From contig NZ_JAEC01000017.1 in NCBI RefSeq assembly GCF_000518705.1, positions 1-64,000 on the forward strand: a stretch of 64,000 bases of DNA. The letters run 5' to 3'. The stretch comes from Shewanella colwelliana ATCC 39565 (lineage in GTDB: Bacteria; Pseudomonadota; Gammaproteobacteria; Enterobacterales; Shewanellaceae). Positions within the stretch are counted from its first letter, which is position 1. Each line of letters starts with the position of its first letter. Made by a program: the position numbers and the translations under genes. The notes below the pieces were generated by a model. The model saw only the letters and a program-made list of their open reading frames with translations, searched no databases and had not been told where the DNA came from. Of the stretch, positions 7,753-17,718 are shown in pieces.

Positions 7753-9186
7753 TTATTGAGGTTGCGCCCCAGACAACTGGTTTTCCTCTTGTTTCTCAGC
7801 GGTCTGCTGAGTTTCATCCATTAAATCTTGCTGTAATTCTTGATTCTGATTATCAATCCATACCAAGGTATCATAATAACGCCTTATGTTATCAACATAA
7901 TGCACCGCTTCACTGCCTCGGGCATAGCCATAACGGGTTTGCTTATAGTATTTACGTTTTTGCAGCAGGGGTAATACCTGTTTCAGATCCCGCCATGCAC
8001 TGGGGTTGAGTCCCATCGATTGCGCTAGCTTACGTGCATCTTCCACATGGCCATAGCCAATATTATAAGAGGCCAATGCAAACCACATGCGTTGGTTTTC
8101 TGGGATCGACTCTGGCAAGCGATTGAGAATGTCATTGAGATATTTAGCACCGCCTTTAATGCTCTGCACCGGATCGAGACGATTAGAGATCCCCACTTGC
8201 TTCGCTGTTGGTAGGGTTAACATCATCAGGCCGCGAACACCGGTCGGTGAGCGAGCGTTAGGGTTCCAATGGGATTCTTGATAGGCCGTTGCGGCGAGCT
8301 TACGCCAGTCGAGATCGCCCGCATATTCTTGAAAGCGCTCTCGATACTTAGGTAACTTACTATCGATGGCGCGTAAAAAGGCGCGAGTATCGACGTAGTC
8401 AAAACGTTTAACGTGGGCAAAATATTTTTCATTGAGATGAGCTAAGGTGCCCGATCGGCGCTCGTTGTGCCAAAAGTTCAATAGCTGGCTCATCAGCAGG
8501 TCGCTATTGTTTGGCGGTAACAGCCATACGACGGCTTGATCCTCGCGCAGTACTGGACCTGCTCTCAGTTCAGGCATATAGCGGCGATTAATTTCAAAGG
8601 TGGTGGAGTCGGCAATGGTATAGGCTATCTCATCGCGGGCGATCATTGCCAATAACTCTTCGCTGTCTTTATCTTCCTCTTGTGCCCACACCAATTCAGG
8701 GTAGAGCTTTTGCAACTCGGCTAGCGTTTCAATAAACGACGAGTCAGAGATGACGGTGATGTCCTTGTCCAGTTGACTGACATCGCCTGGGTATTTGATC
8801 CCCTGTTTGTAGACTAAGACTTGGTTGACATAGTACAGCGGTGGCCCTAGCCGAAACTGTTGACGTCGGCTGTTGGTGTCGGCCAAACCGGCGGCAATTA
8901 GATCAATTTCCCCCGATTGTAAGGCTTTGTAGAGTTCACCAATGGTGGCATACGCTTGCATGTCGAGTTCAAGGTTTAAATAGTCGGCAAATCGACTGGC
9001 CATTTCATAGTCAAATCCTGCCGTGCCTTGGCCTGTGGTGACGTAGATTTGGGCCCCATAGAGCGTGCCGACGTTCAGGTGAGTTTTGACCACTTGTGGG
9101 GAGGGCGATTTTGTCTGTTCCACGCTGGGTTGCTGACAGGCAGTCAGTAACAAAAGGCAGCTTAGAATAAACAAAATTTTTCTCAT
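7753..9186 (-). CDS. mltF: Membrane-bound lytic murein transglycosylase F
   Basis: The product is a 477-residue lipoprotein with lipobox LTAC (Cys17). A periplasmic solute-binding-like domain occupies about residues 35-265 ([26 protein letters not shown]), followed by a C-terminal SLT domain with the catalytic Glu304 in AYQESHWNP, then GVRGLMMLT and [13 protein letters not shown]. It cleaves the glycan strand of peptidoglycan to 1,6-anhydromuropeptides at the outer membrane. The last 30 residues are Gln/Glu rich and probably disordered. It is divergent from purL, which fits MltF neighbourhoods in related bacteria. Confidence 0.95.
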   Translation of the reverse strand: MRKILFILSCLLLLTACQQPSVEQTKSPSPQVVKTHLNVGTLYGAQIYVTTGQGTAGFDYEMASRFADYLNLELDMQAYATIGELYKALQSGEIDLIAAGLADTNSRRQQFRLGPPLYYVNQVLVYKQGIKYPGDVSQLDKDITVISDSSFIETLAELQKLYPELVWAQEEDKDSEELLAMIARDEIAYTIADSTTFEINRRYMPELRAGPVLREDQAVVWLLPPNNSDLLMSQLLNFWHNERRSGTLAHLNEKYFAHVKRFDYVDTRAFLRAIDSKLPKYRERFQEYAGDLDWRKLAATAYQESHWNPNARSPTGVRGLMMLTLPTAKQVGISNRLDPVQSIKGGAKYLNDILNRLPESIPENQRMWFALASYNIGYGHVEDARKLAQSMGLNPSAWRDLKQVLPLLQKRKYYKQTRYGYARGSEAVHYVDNIRRYYDTLVWIDNQNQELQQDLMDETQQTAEKQEENQLSGAQPQ

Positions 9187-9507
9187 TAAGGTCCTATTTT
9201 TAAGTCAGTTTTTACAGGGCAGTCGACAATTATATCATAAGGAAATCAAACTGAATAATGGCTGGGTTTTGCGGGCGCCTACCCACACTAAATTGGGGCG
9301 AAAACAGCGACAAATACGCTTTAATTATGGAGCATATTTAGCGGTGCGGGTGACTTTCTTTATCTCGCGAAGCTGTTTTCGCTTTATGGTGATAATAAAA
9401 CTCAGGAAACTCTGTTTTGAAGCGACTCTACGGATGATTTGTGGGCGACATTTCCCTATAATAGCGCCAGATCTGACCCTGCAATTATAAATATAAGGTG
9501 AATAGAC
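9187..9507 (+). promoter_or_regulatory. mltF-purL intergenic region with purL promoter
   Basis: A perfect TATAAT lies at 9457-9462, about 50 bases before purL; the -35 region (TGATTT, 16-base spacing) is poor. Further upstream GCGAAGCTGTTTTCGC (9367-9382) is a weak match to the PurR operator and might be involved in purine control. AAGGTG before the start serves as ribosome-binding site. No gene is supported in this gap. Confidence 0.5.
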
Positions 9508-12500
9508 GTGATGGAGATCATCCGCGGAGCCCCTGCTTTATCAGCGTTTAGAGTTCAAAAGTTAATGGAAGCCTGTGAAAATGCAGCACTTCCAGTACAA
9601 GAAATCTATGCTGAGTATGTTCATTTAGCCGATTTAACTGATGCGTTAGATGCTGAAGAAACTCAGCAACTAGAGAAACTATTGACCTACGGTCCAGCCA
9701 TCGAAGCGCATGCGCCTGAAGGTGCACTGTATTTCGTAACCCCACGCCCCGGTACCATCTCTCCATGGTCATCAAAAGCAACCGACATTGCGCATAACTG
9801 CGGCTTAGACAAAGTTAAGCGTTTAGAGCGCGGTGTTGCTTACTATGTTCAAAGTGACACGCTGAGCGATGAGCAACAAAAACTGTTAAAGAGCTTACTG
9901 CATGACCGCATGGTTGAAGTGATCATCAGTGAATTTACTCAGGCTAGTCGCTTATTTGTCAAAACCGCTCCAGCTGCAGTGACTAGCGTTAATATTCTTG
10001 GTGAAGGTAAGCGTGCCCTAGAGGTCGCAAACGTTGAGCTTGGTTTAGCACTCGCCCCTGATGAAATTGATTACCTGGTTGAGAACTTCGTGCGATTAGG
10101 GCGTAACCCTAACGACGTGGAGCTGATGATGTTTGCTCAGGCAAACTCTGAGCATTGTCGTCACAAGATTTTCAACGCCGATTGGACAATAGACGGTGAA
10201 GTGCAGCCTAAATCATTATTTAAAATGATTAAGAACACTTTTGAAAAAACGCCAGAGTATGTGTTGTCTGCCTATAAAGATAACGCCGCCGTGATGGAAG
10301 GCTCTGTTGCTGGACGCTTCTTCCCTGAGCAAAACGGTGTCTATGCTTATCACACCGAACCTATGCATATCTTGATGAAAGTTGAGACCCATAACCATCC
10401 AACGGCAATTAGCCCTTATCCAGGCGCAGCGACAGGTTCTGGCGGTGAGATCCGTGATGAAGGGGCGACCGGGCGTGGCTCTAAGCCAAAAGCCGGCTTA
10501 ACAGGTTTTAGTGTCTCTAACCTTAAAATACCAGGCTTTGTTCAGCCATGGGAAGCCGATTACGGTAAGCCTGATCGTATCGTGACCGCATTAGATATTA
10601 TGACTGAAGGTCCGCTGGGCGGCGCAGCATTTAACAATGAGTTTGGTCGTCCGGCACTATTAGGTTATTTCCGTACCTACGAACAAGAAGTGGCCAGCCA
10701 TAATGGCGTTGAGGTGCGTGGTTATCACAAACCTATCATGCTAGCTGGTGGCTTAGGTAACATTCGCGAAGAGCATGTGCAAAAAGGTGAGATCACCGTT
10801 GGTGCAAAATTAATTGTACTGGGTGGCCCTGCGATGAACATCGGCCTTGGTGGTGGTGCTGCCTCTTCAATGGCCTCTGGCCAGTCTAGCGAAGATCTCG
10901 ATTTTGCTTCTGTACAACGTGAAAATCCAGAGATGGAACGTCGTTGCCAAGAGGTTATCGATCGCTGTTGGCAGATGGGCGACGACAACCCAATTCAGTT
11001 TATTCACGATGTGGGCGCGGGTGGTTTGTCTAATGCTTTCCCTGAGTTAGTGAACGATGGTGAGCGTGGCGGTAAATTTGAGCTGCGTAATGTCCCCTCT
11101 GATGAACCAGGCATGAGCCCACTTGAGATCTGGTGTAACGAGTCGCAAGAGCGTTACGTGATGTCAGTCGCGCCTGAAAACCTAGAGGTTTTCACTAAGA
11201 TTTGTGAGCGTGAACGCGCACCCTTTGCAGTAGTGGGTGTAGCAACCGAAGAACGTCACCTATCACTGTCTGACGAGCATTTTGATAATAAGCCTATCGA
11301 CCTGCCGCTTGAAGTGCTACTAGGTAAAGCGCCTAAGATGAGCCGTGATGTTGAGACCAAGAAGGCGGTATCGCCAGCATTGGACCAAGCTCAAGTCGAT
11401 CTGAAAGATGCCGTGCGCCGCGTACTACGTCTTCCAACGGTTGCAGAGAAAACTTTCCTTATTACCATTGGTGACCGCACGGTAACCGGCTTAGTCAATC
11501 GTGATCAGATGGTCGGCCCTTGGCAGGTTCCTGTCGCCGATTGCGCCGTTACTGCGTCGAGCTTTGACTCTTACACGGGTGAAGCGATGTCTATGGGTGA
11601 GCGCACACCGCTAGCGTTACTCGATTTTGGTGCCTCAGCCCGTATGGCCGTGGCCGAGTCAATCATGAATATCGCGGGTAGTGATATTGGTTCCTTCAAG
11701 CGTATTAAGCTATCGGCGAACTGGATGTCAGCAGCGGGTCACCCAGGTGAAGATGCAGGTCTTTATGAAGCTGTTAAAGCGGTTGGCGAAGAGTTATGTC
11801 CTGAACTTGAGCTGACGATTCCTGTTGGCAAAGACTCTATGTCGATGAAGACGGCTTGGCAAGACAATGGCGTCGATAAAGCGGTTACCTCACCGATGTC
11901 TTTGGTGATCACCGCGTTTGGTGTCGTACAAGACATTCGTAACACTGTGACCCCAGAATTACGCAGTGATAAGGGCGATACACAACTGCTGCTGCTTGAT
12001 TTAAGCCAAGGTCAAAATCGTCTGGGTGGTTCATGTTTGGCTCAGGTCTATAGTGAGCTAGGCGATGTTGCTCCAGACCTTACCGATGCCGGATTACTGC
12101 GCGGTTTCTTTGAGGTGACCCAAGCTTTAGTGGCAGACAAGCGTGTGATCGCTTACCACGATCGCAGCGATGGTGGTTTACTCACGACGCTAGTTGAGAT
12201 GGCCTTTGCGGGGAATACCGGTCTAGATATCGATGTTAGCCGCTTAAGCGGTACCCATGTTGAGCGTCTATTTAACGAAGAGTTGGGTGGCGTGATTCAA
12301 GTGGCTGCTGGTGAGGCTGCAGAGATCACTGCAATGTATGAAGCGGCGGGCGTTGCTTGTCATTGTATCGCCACTCCAGTTGCTGGTGACACCCTTGTTA
12401 TCCGTGACGGTGATACGCAACTGTTAACTGAGTCTCGTACAGAACTGCGTACCATTTGGGCTGAAACGACTTATCGTATGCAAGCGATGCGAGACAACCC

Positions 12501-13392
12501 TGAGTGTGCGCTTGAAGAGTTCAAGCTCAAACAGGTCGCCGATGCGCCAGGTTTGACTGTCGACCTAAAATTTGACCCAAGCGAAGATGTTGCAGCGCCT
12601 TATATCCTTAAGGGCGTGGCACCTAAAATGGCTATTTTACGTGAGCAGGGCGTGAACTCCCATCTTGAGATGGCAGCGGCATTTGATCGTGCTGGTTTCG
12701 AAAGTCGTGACGTACATATGTCAGATATCTTAGCTGGTCGCATTAACCTTGAGGAATTCCAAGGCTTAGCAGCATGTGGTGGTTTCTCATACGGTGACGT
12801 ATTAGGTGCGGGTGAGGGTTGGGCGAAGTCGATATTGTTCAATGCGCGTGCGCGTGAGCAGTTCAGCCAGTTCTTTGCTCGCCAAGATAGTTTTGCTCTT
12901 GGTGTGTGTAACGGTTGTCAGATGTTGTCTAACCTGAAAGATATCATTCCTGGTACCGAGCACTGGCCGCATTTTGTGCGTAACCGCTCTGAGCGTTTCG
13001 AAGCGCGTTTCAGCTTAGTTGAAGTGCAAAAGAGTCCATCGTTGTTCTTTGAGGGCATGGAAGGCTCGCGTATGCCAATCGCTGTGTCTCATGGCGAAGG
13101 TCGTGCCGAATTTGCATCAGCTGAAGCCCTAGCAGCTGCTGAGGCCTCGGGCACAGTTGCACTGCGCTTTGTTGATGGGTATGGGCAAATTGCCACTCAG
13201 TACCCAGAAAACCCAAATGGATCACCTAATGCACTAACAGGGATTTGTAGCACTGATGGCCGTGTGACTATCATGATGCCACATCCTGAGCGTGTATTTA
13301 GAACGGTGGCTAACTCATGGCATCCGGATGAGTGGGGTGAAGATAGTCCATGGATGAGAATGTTCCGCAATGTAAGAGCTAATTTAGGCTAA
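9508..13392 (+). CDS. purL: Phosphoribosylformylglycinamidine synthase (single-chain)
   Basis: The 1294-residue enzyme performs the fourth step of purine synthesis, FGAR to FGAM, using glutamine and ATP. It follows the long single-chain form of gamma-proteobacteria: N-terminal PurS-like region ([14 protein letters not shown]), two AIRS-like halves ([59 protein letters not shown]) and a C-terminal class I glutaminase with Cys in LGVCNGCQM and MPHPERVFR. The start is GTG followed by ATG (MMEI), the same double Met as in E. coli. A strong terminator follows directly, so it is a single-gene unit. Confidence 0.98.
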   Translation: MMEIIRGAPALSAFRVQKLMEACENAALPVQEIYAEYVHLADLTDALDAEETQQLEKLLTYGPAIEAHAPEGALYFVTPRPGTISPWSSKATDIAHNCGLDKVKRLERGVAYYVQSDTLSDEQQKLLKSLLHDRMVEVIISEFTQASRLFVKTAPAAVTSVNILGEGKRALEVANVELGLALAPDEIDYLVENFVRLGRNPNDVELMMFAQANSEHCRHKIFNADWTIDGEVQPKSLFKMIKNTFEKTPEYVLSAYKDNAAVMEGSVAGRFFPEQNGVYAYHTEPMHILMKVETHNHPTAISPYPGAATGSGGEIRDEGATGRGSKPKAGLTGFSVSNLKIPGFVQPWEADYGKPDRIVTALDIMTEGPLGGAAFNNEFGRPALLGYFRTYEQEVASHNGVEVRGYHKPIMLAGGLGNIREEHVQKGEITVGAKLIVLGGPAMNIGLGGGAASSMASGQSSEDLDFASVQRENPEMERRCQEVIDRCWQMGDDNPIQFIHDVGAGGLSNAFPELVNDGERGGKFELRNVPSDEPGMSPLEIWCNESQERYVMSVAPENLEVFTKICERERAPFAVVGVATEERHLSLSDEHFDNKPIDLPLEVLLGKAPKMSRDVETKKAVSPALDQAQVDLKDAVRRVLRLPTVAEKTFLITIGDRTVTGLVNRDQMVGPWQVPVADCAVTASSFDSYTGEAMSMGERTPLALLDFGASARMAVAESIMNIAGSDIGSFKRIKLSANWMSAAGHPGEDAGLYEAVKAVGEELCPELELTIPVGKDSMSMKTAWQDNGVDKAVTSPMSLVITAFGVVQDIRNTVTPELRSDKGDTQLLLLDLSQGQNRLGGSCLAQVYSELGDVAPDLTDAGLLRGFFEVTQALVADKRVIAYHDRSDGGLLTTLVEMAFAGNTGLDIDVSRLSGTHVERLFNEELGGVIQVAAGEAAEITAMYEAAGVACHCIATPVAGDTLVIRDGDTQLLTESRTELRTIWAETTYRMQAMRDNPECALEEFKLKQVADAPGLTVDLKFDPSEDVAAPYILKGVAPKMAILREQGVNSHLEMAAAFDRAGFESRDVHMSDILAGRINLEEFQGLAACGGFSYGDVLGAGEGWAKSILFNARAREQFSQFFARQDSFALGVCNGCQMLSNLKDIIPGTEHWPHFVRNRSERFEARFSLVEVQKSPSLFFEGMEGSRMPIAVSHGEGRAEFASAEALAAAEASGTVALRFVDGYGQIATQYPENPNGSPNALTGICSTDGRVTIMMPHPERVFRTVANSWHPDEWGEDSPWMRMFRNVRANLG

Positions 13393-13416
13393 ACGTAAGT
13401 TCAGCGCTAACTCGCT

Positions 13417-13449
13417 AAAAAGGGCCTCGAAATTTCGAGGCCCTTTTTT
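13417..13449 (+). terminator. purL terminator
   Basis: AGGGCCTCGAAA (13421-13432) is directly followed by its complement TTTCGAGGCCCT and five T residues, with four A residues in front, so it could work in both directions. Confidence 0.9.
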
Positions 13450-13674
13450 ATACCTATTTATAGATACTTTAAAGGCTCTTTTAAACAGTAGCTTAGTTGA
13501 TAAATGCTATATCACTGGATGCTAAATCGCCACAAACTCACCTTATAGACTGATTTTTATCTAACAGTGGGGAAAGTGAGTTTTTTTACAGAATAGGTGT
13601 TTAGTGCAGAAAACTAGGTTAGGATTATTAGCGTTCGCTAAAGTAGCGGTGTTGTGAATGCCGTTTTGCGGCAT

Positions 13675-13710
13675 AACAAAAAGCCACCACTCCGTAAACG
13701 AGGTGGTGGC
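13675..13710 (-). terminator. Terminator of the short minus-strand transcript
   Basis: On the minus strand GCCACCAC (complement of 13703-13710) pairs with GTGGTGGC (complement of 13683-13690) and is followed by TTTTTG. It lies 50 bases beyond the stop of the 25-codon frame at 13761-13838. Confidence 0.75.
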
Positions 13711-13760
13711 CGCTTTGCGCTAACAAAACTTCAAGTAAATCTTTGGTACTAAAAAGCGGG

Positions 13761-13838
13761 TTAAAGCTCTCTAGCTGTATACAGTTCAACGAAAGTACGC
13801 TTGTAGCTGTTAACTAGACGTTCGAATAGGTTTCTCAT
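13761..13838 (-). CDS. Very small protein candidate (25 aa) on its own transcript
   Basis: An ATG at 13838 has GGAGAG five bases upstream and opens a 25-codon frame, MRNLFERLVNSYKRTF then VELYTAREL. The peptide can form an amphipathic helix with alternating basic and hydrophobic residues and has no membrane segment. A good promoter (13936-13964) and a terminator (13675-13710) frame it, giving a transcript of about 255 bases that stands apart from purL and cydA. I do not recognise the peptide. The unit could be a small mRNA, a regulatory RNA that happens to carry a frame, or both. Confidence 0.55.
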   Translation of the reverse strand: MRNLFERLVNSYKRTFVELYTAREL

Positions 13839-13935
13839 TTTAACTCTCCACACAGTGATTGATGATGTGAGCGGAGTTGGACTTTACCGGGCTACTTCAC
13901 CGGGTTGACCAGGCCGTCTCCTTAACACAGGGCAT

Positions 13936-13964
13936 ATATTAAGGGTTTTGAATGAGCACGACAA
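13936..13964 (-). promoter_or_regulatory. Promoter for the short minus-strand transcript
   Basis: Reading the minus strand, TTGTCG (13964-13959) and TAATAT (13941-13936) are separated by exactly 17 bases. The start point would be near 13929. The leader of about 90 bases contains a direct repeat CCCGGTRAAGT (two copies, about 13876-13900) before the ribosome-binding site. Confidence 0.65.
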
Positions 13965-14119
13965 ACGATTAAAACTTTAAATTGGGATTAGTTTTTTTAA
14001 TGGTTGGTTTGTTCTTTTGTTTTTATTATTTGCTTTGACTCGATACAACTGGTTGATTTGCATTGATATTTGTGGGTCTGGCCTTTCTGGTTTTCATCAG
14101 TTATGCTATCCCTTGATTT

Positions 14120-14134
14120 GTTAAGTTTTGTTAA
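14120..14134 (+). promoter_or_regulatory. Possible ArcA-type direct repeat upstream of cydA
   Basis: GTTAA occurs twice with a 10-base period (14120-14124 and 14130-14134). ArcA recognises GTTAA-like repeats with about 11-base spacing, so the match is only approximate; the position upstream of the cyd operon makes it plausible. Confidence 0.25.
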
Positions 14135-14290
14135 ATACTATCTTTTCCTGCTATATGCTATTAAGTGGGTGAAAAAATATTTTTCATTACTCCAGGTTGC
14201 GCTCCTACCATTTTTTTTAATTATTAGCAATAGTGTTGCCAGGTGAACTGTGTAGTCGGCCGCAAAACCCATTATTCGCACTATGATTGA

Positions 14291-14320
14291 TTGATTTGAA
14301 TCAATTTTGAATGGTATAAA
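14291..14320 (+). promoter_or_regulatory. FNR/EtrA-type operator and candidate cydABX promoter
   Basis: TTGATTTGAATCAA (14291-14304) is a perfect match to the FNR consensus TTGAT-N4-ATCAA. A TATAAA -10 box lies at 14315-14320, and its -35 position falls inside the operator, so binding here would more likely repress or modulate than activate in the usual -41.5 position. The leader to the cydA start is then about 310 bases and I see no gene in it. Confidence 0.6.
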
Positions 14321-14636
14321 ATACCCACGGCATACTTGCGTTTTATTTCGTAAGCTCCTGAATAAAAAGATTTAAAGTATTTGTTGTTTTTGTTTTTGTT
14401 TTTAGTAATCTTGATCGCAGAATACTTCCGATTTGTGATCTAGGTCTCTAGATTGAGTGTGAAATGTTCATTTTGAATTATGTGAGAGTCAAATTGAGCA
14501 AAAAGTAAAAAATTGACGGTTTGCGGGGCTAGCCCATTGCTGACCACTTTTTATAATAAAATTCCTACATAGGCATCTATTATGGTTGATGGGGATCTAA
14601 TCATAGTAGATGGTCGTACCACCTAAGGAGTCACTG

Positions 14637-16193
14637 ATGATTTTAGAAGAGGTTGTAGAGCTATCGCGTTTGCAGTTCGCGTTAACAGCTATGTATCACT
14701 TCCTGTTTGTACCTTTGACCTTGGGGCTAGCATTTATTCTAGCCATTATGGAATCACTTTATGTGATGACCGATAAGCAGATCTATAAAGATATGACCAA
14801 GTTTTGGGGTAAGTTGTTTGGTATTAACTTTGCCCTCGGTGTTACCACCGGTCTGGCGATGGAGTTCCAATTCGGAACTAACTGGTCATATTACTCACAT
14901 TATGTGGGCGATATTTTCGGTGCACCACTTGCGATTGAAGGTCTAATGGCCTTCTTTTTAGAATCTACGCTTGTGGGTATGTTCTTCTTTGGTTGGGATC
15001 GCTTCAGTAAGCGTCAGCATCTCGCCGTGACCTGGTTAGTGGCTTTAGGCTCTAACATGTCTGCATTGTGGATTTTGGTGGCTAACGGTTGGATGCAAAA
15101 CCCAGTGGGTAGCGTTTTTAACTACGAAACCATGCGTATGGAGATGACCAGCTTTGCAGAGGTGTTGTTTAACCCTGTTGCTCAGGTGAAGTTTGTTCAT
15201 ACCGTTGCATCGGGTTATGTCGCAGGTGCCATGTTCGTCTTGGCGATCAGCTCATACTATATTTTGAAAAAGCGTGACCTACCTTTTGCACGTCGCTCAT
15301 TTGCGATTGCGGCAAGCTTTGGTATGGCCTCAATTCTATCTGTCATCGTATTAGGCGACGAGTCTGGCTATAAAGTGGGTGAGGCGCAGCGTGTTAAGTT
15401 AGCGGCTATCGAAGCGGAATGGCACACAGAGCCTGCTCCTGCAGCATTTACTGCGGTAGGTTTCCCTAATCAAGAAACCATGCATACCGATTATGCTATC
15501 AAGATCCCTTATGCAATGGGGATTATTGCTACCCGTTCATTGGATGAAGAGGTGACCGGTATTCATGATCTCATTATTGATCATGAAGTACGTATTCGTA
15601 ACGGTATGAAAGCCTACGCTATGCTAACCGAGCTTCGTGCGGGTAATGAAACGCCTGAGCTACGTGCCGCTTTTGAAGAGGCTAAGGTTGATTTAGGTTA
15701 CGGCTTACTGCTTAAACGCTATACGGATAAAGTGGTTGATGCGACTGAAGAGCAGATTAAAGCGGCGGCTAAAGATTCGATTCCGAATGTTGCGCCTATG
15801 TTCTGGACTTTCCGCGTGATGGTGGGTGCTGGTATGGTGATGTTACTGGTATTTGCCGCAGCGTTTTGGCAGAGCACACGTCATCGCATTGAAGAGAAGC
15901 CTTGGGTCCTTAAAGCTGCGCTATATAGCTTACCGCTGCCATGGATTGCCATTGAGTGTGGTTGGTTTGTGGCTGAGTATGGTCGCCAACCTTGGACTAT
16001 CTCAGAGGTGCTACCTACCTTTATGTCGGCATCAAGTCTGTCGGTGGGTGACTTGTGGTTCAGTATTATCTCTATCACGCTGTTCTATTCAATTCTATTG
16101 GTTATCGAGCTGTTCTTAATGATTAAGTTTGCTCGCAAGGGACCAAGTAGTTTGAAGACGGGTCGTTATCACTTTGAAAAGCTAGATGCTTAA
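14637..16193 (+). CDS. cydA: Cytochrome bd ubiquinol oxidase subunit I
   Basis: The start is set at ATG 14637, eight bases after AAGGAG, giving 518 residues; an upstream in-frame start at 14610 lies before that site. CydA spans the inner membrane about nine times. Haem ligands are visible: His21 in AMYHFL (b595-type), the His in KFVHTV (b558) and the Met in VGAGMVM. The quinol-binding loop has [12 protein letters not shown] with the conserved Lys and Glu, and the loop is the long type (L-subfamily). GRQPW is present in the C-terminal half. The complex reduces O2 to water with high affinity. It is the first gene of cydABX. Confidence 0.97.
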   Translation: MILEEVVELSRLQFALTAMYHFLFVPLTLGLAFILAIMESLYVMTDKQIYKDMTKFWGKLFGINFALGVTTGLAMEFQFGTNWSYYSHYVGDIFGAPLAIEGLMAFFLESTLVGMFFFGWDRFSKRQHLAVTWLVALGSNMSALWILVANGWMQNPVGSVFNYETMRMEMTSFAEVLFNPVAQVKFVHTVASGYVAGAMFVLAISSYYILKKRDLPFARRSFAIAASFGMASILSVIVLGDESGYKVGEAQRVKLAAIEAEWHTEPAPAAFTAVGFPNQETMHTDYAIKIPYAMGIIATRSLDEEVTGIHDLIIDHEVRIRNGMKAYAMLTELRAGNETPELRAAFEEAKVDLGYGLLLKRYTDKVVDATEEQIKAAAKDSIPNVAPMFWTFRVMVGAGMVMLLVFAAAFWQSTRHRIEEKPWVLKAALYSLPLPWIAIECGWFVAEYGRQPWTISEVLPTFMSASSLSVGDLWFSIISITLFYSILLVIELFLMIKFARKGPSSLKTGRYHFEKLDA

Positions 16194-16208
16194 GCCGGAG
16201 ATCTGATT

Positions 16209-17348
16209 ATGTTTGATTATGAGATGTTAAGATTCATCTGGTGGGCACTGATTGGTGTGCTTTTCATCGGATTTGCCGTGACAGACGGTTTTGATATGGG
16301 CGTTGGTGCGCTGTTGCCGATTATCGGTAAGGATGACACTGAGCGTCGTATCATGATTAACTCCATCGCTCCCCATTGGGATGGCAACCAAGTATGGCTG
16401 ATTACTACTGGTGGTGCGTTGTTTGCTGCGTGGCCTATGGTATATGCCGTATCATTCTCTGGTTTCTATGTGGCGATGATGCTTACCCTGTTTGCCTTGT
16501 TCTTAAGACCTGTAGGCTTTGACTACCGCTCTAAGATTGAAGATCCAAGATGGCGTAAGTCTTGGGACTGGGCACTGTTTGTTGGCGGATTTGTTCCACC
16601 TTTAATTATTGGTGTGGCATTTGGTAATTTGCTCCAAGGTGTACCGTTTAACTTTGATGAGTATTTACGTGCCACTTACCATGGTGGATTCTTCGGTCTA
16701 CTTAATCCATTTGGTTTACTCGCGGGCTTAGTTAGCGTCAGTATGTTTATGATGCAAGGTGCCTCGTGGTTACAGATGAAGACTGAAGGAGAGCTACGTG
16801 TTCGTGCCGTGAGAGCTACCCAAGTGTTTGCAGCGCTGTTAGCGGTACTCTTTACCCTTGCGGGTGTGTGGCTAGCGACAGGCATTGATGGCTACGTTAT
16901 TACCTCTACAATTGATACCGCAGGTGCATCGAACCCTGAGTTGAAAACCGTCGCCATTGAAGCGGGTGCTTGGTTGGCCAACTATGATAAGTATCCGTTA
17001 ACCATGCTATTCCCAATATTGGGTATCGCTATGCCGTTGCTAGTGCTTGTGGTTAGTCACTTTAATCGCTCAGGTTTTGCGTTTTTATTTAGCTCTGTGG
17101 CCGTTGCTATGGTTATTTTAACTTGCGGTGCAGCCATGTTCCCGTTTGTTATGCCATCTTCACTTGAGCCAAATGTGAGCTTAACCATGTGGGATGCGAC
17201 AGCAAGCCACATGGCACTAACGGTAATGACTTGGGCTGCAGCCATCTTCGTCCCGATTGTATTAAGTTACACTGTGTGGACTTACTTGAAGATGTTTGGT
17301 CGCCTAAGCCGCAGCTTTATTGAAAACAATAAAACGTCACTTTACTAA
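16209..17348 (+). CDS. cydB: Cytochrome bd ubiquinol oxidase subunit II
   Basis: The 379-residue protein equals the E. coli CydB length and starts 15 bases after cydA with GGAGATC as ribosome-binding site. Its first membrane segment carries the conserved FAVTDGFDMGVGALLP motif, and SIAPHWDGNQVWLI follows at about residue 50. Eight or nine membrane segments can be traced. CydB partners CydA and stabilises the haem site. Confidence 0.97.
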   Translation: MFDYEMLRFIWWALIGVLFIGFAVTDGFDMGVGALLPIIGKDDTERRIMINSIAPHWDGNQVWLITTGGALFAAWPMVYAVSFSGFYVAMMLTLFALFLRPVGFDYRSKIEDPRWRKSWDWALFVGGFVPPLIIGVAFGNLLQGVPFNFDEYLRATYHGGFFGLLNPFGLLAGLVSVSMFMMQGASWLQMKTEGELRVRAVRATQVFAALLAVLFTLAGVWLATGIDGYVITSTIDTAGASNPELKTVAIEAGAWLANYDKYPLTMLFPILGIAMPLLVLVVSHFNRSGFAFLFSSVAVAMVILTCGAAMFPFVMPSSLEPNVSLTMWDATASHMALTVMTWAAAIFVPIVLSYTVWTYLKMFGRLSRSFIENNKTSLY

Positions 17349-17362
17349 TAGGAGCCTAGACT

Positions 17363-17479
17363 ATGTGGTATTTTGCTTGGATTTTGGGCGTATTGTTAGC
17401 TTGCTCCTTCGGTATTATTAACGCGCTTTGGCTTGAAAATACTGAGAATATGGATAGAGATATCGATAAAGAAGATTAA
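17363..17479 (+). CDS. cydX: Cytochrome bd small subunit CydX
   Basis: This 38-residue gene begins 14 bases after cydB behind GGAG and encodes MWYFAWILGVLLACSFGI with a C-terminal acidic tail (DRDIDKED). The WYFAWILG start and single membrane helix are the signature of CydX, which binds CydA and is needed for a stable and active oxidase. It is the last gene of the operon, ahead of a strong terminator. Confidence 0.93.
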   Translation: MWYFAWILGVLLACSFGIINALWLENTENMDRDIDKED

Positions 17480-17546
17480 GCGCGTGCCGCTGTTGCATCC
17501 GCTTATTGATTAAATCGATCGCTGGTTTTATCTGTAAACATTGACT

Positions 17547-17580
17547 AAATCCGAGTGCATAACATGCACTCGGATTTTTT
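17547..17580 (+). terminator. cydABX terminator
   Basis: A 14-base arm starting AAATCCGAGTGC pairs across a three-base AAC loop with its exact complement ending GGATTT and runs into six T residues. Confidence 0.9.
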
Positions 17581-17641
17581 ATTGCAAAACGATTAGGTAA
17601 CGACTGATACCGATTGGTATTAAGTACGCGGATAGACGGAC

Positions 17642-17676
17642 GAAAAAAACCGCATCCATTAGGGATGCGGTTTTCG
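17642..17676. terminator. Terminator of the porin gene
   Basis: ACCGCATCC (17649-17657) pairs with GGATGCGGT (17663-17671); the minus strand continues into seven T residues, so it serves the minus-strand porin, and the plus strand has a short T run as well. Confidence 0.85.
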
Positions 17677-17718
17677 TTATCGATTGAACTGCTTTGACTT
17701 ACCTAATGATGGCTTCGT

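Noticed and set aside
9269-9490. 73-codon frame between mltF and purL
   Set aside because: It runs across the purL promoter, has no start signal and looks non-coding.
14380-14402. TTTTTG repeats upstream of cydA as a phase-variable tract
   Set aside because: Only a few imperfect units, far from promoter hexamers and from the coding start.
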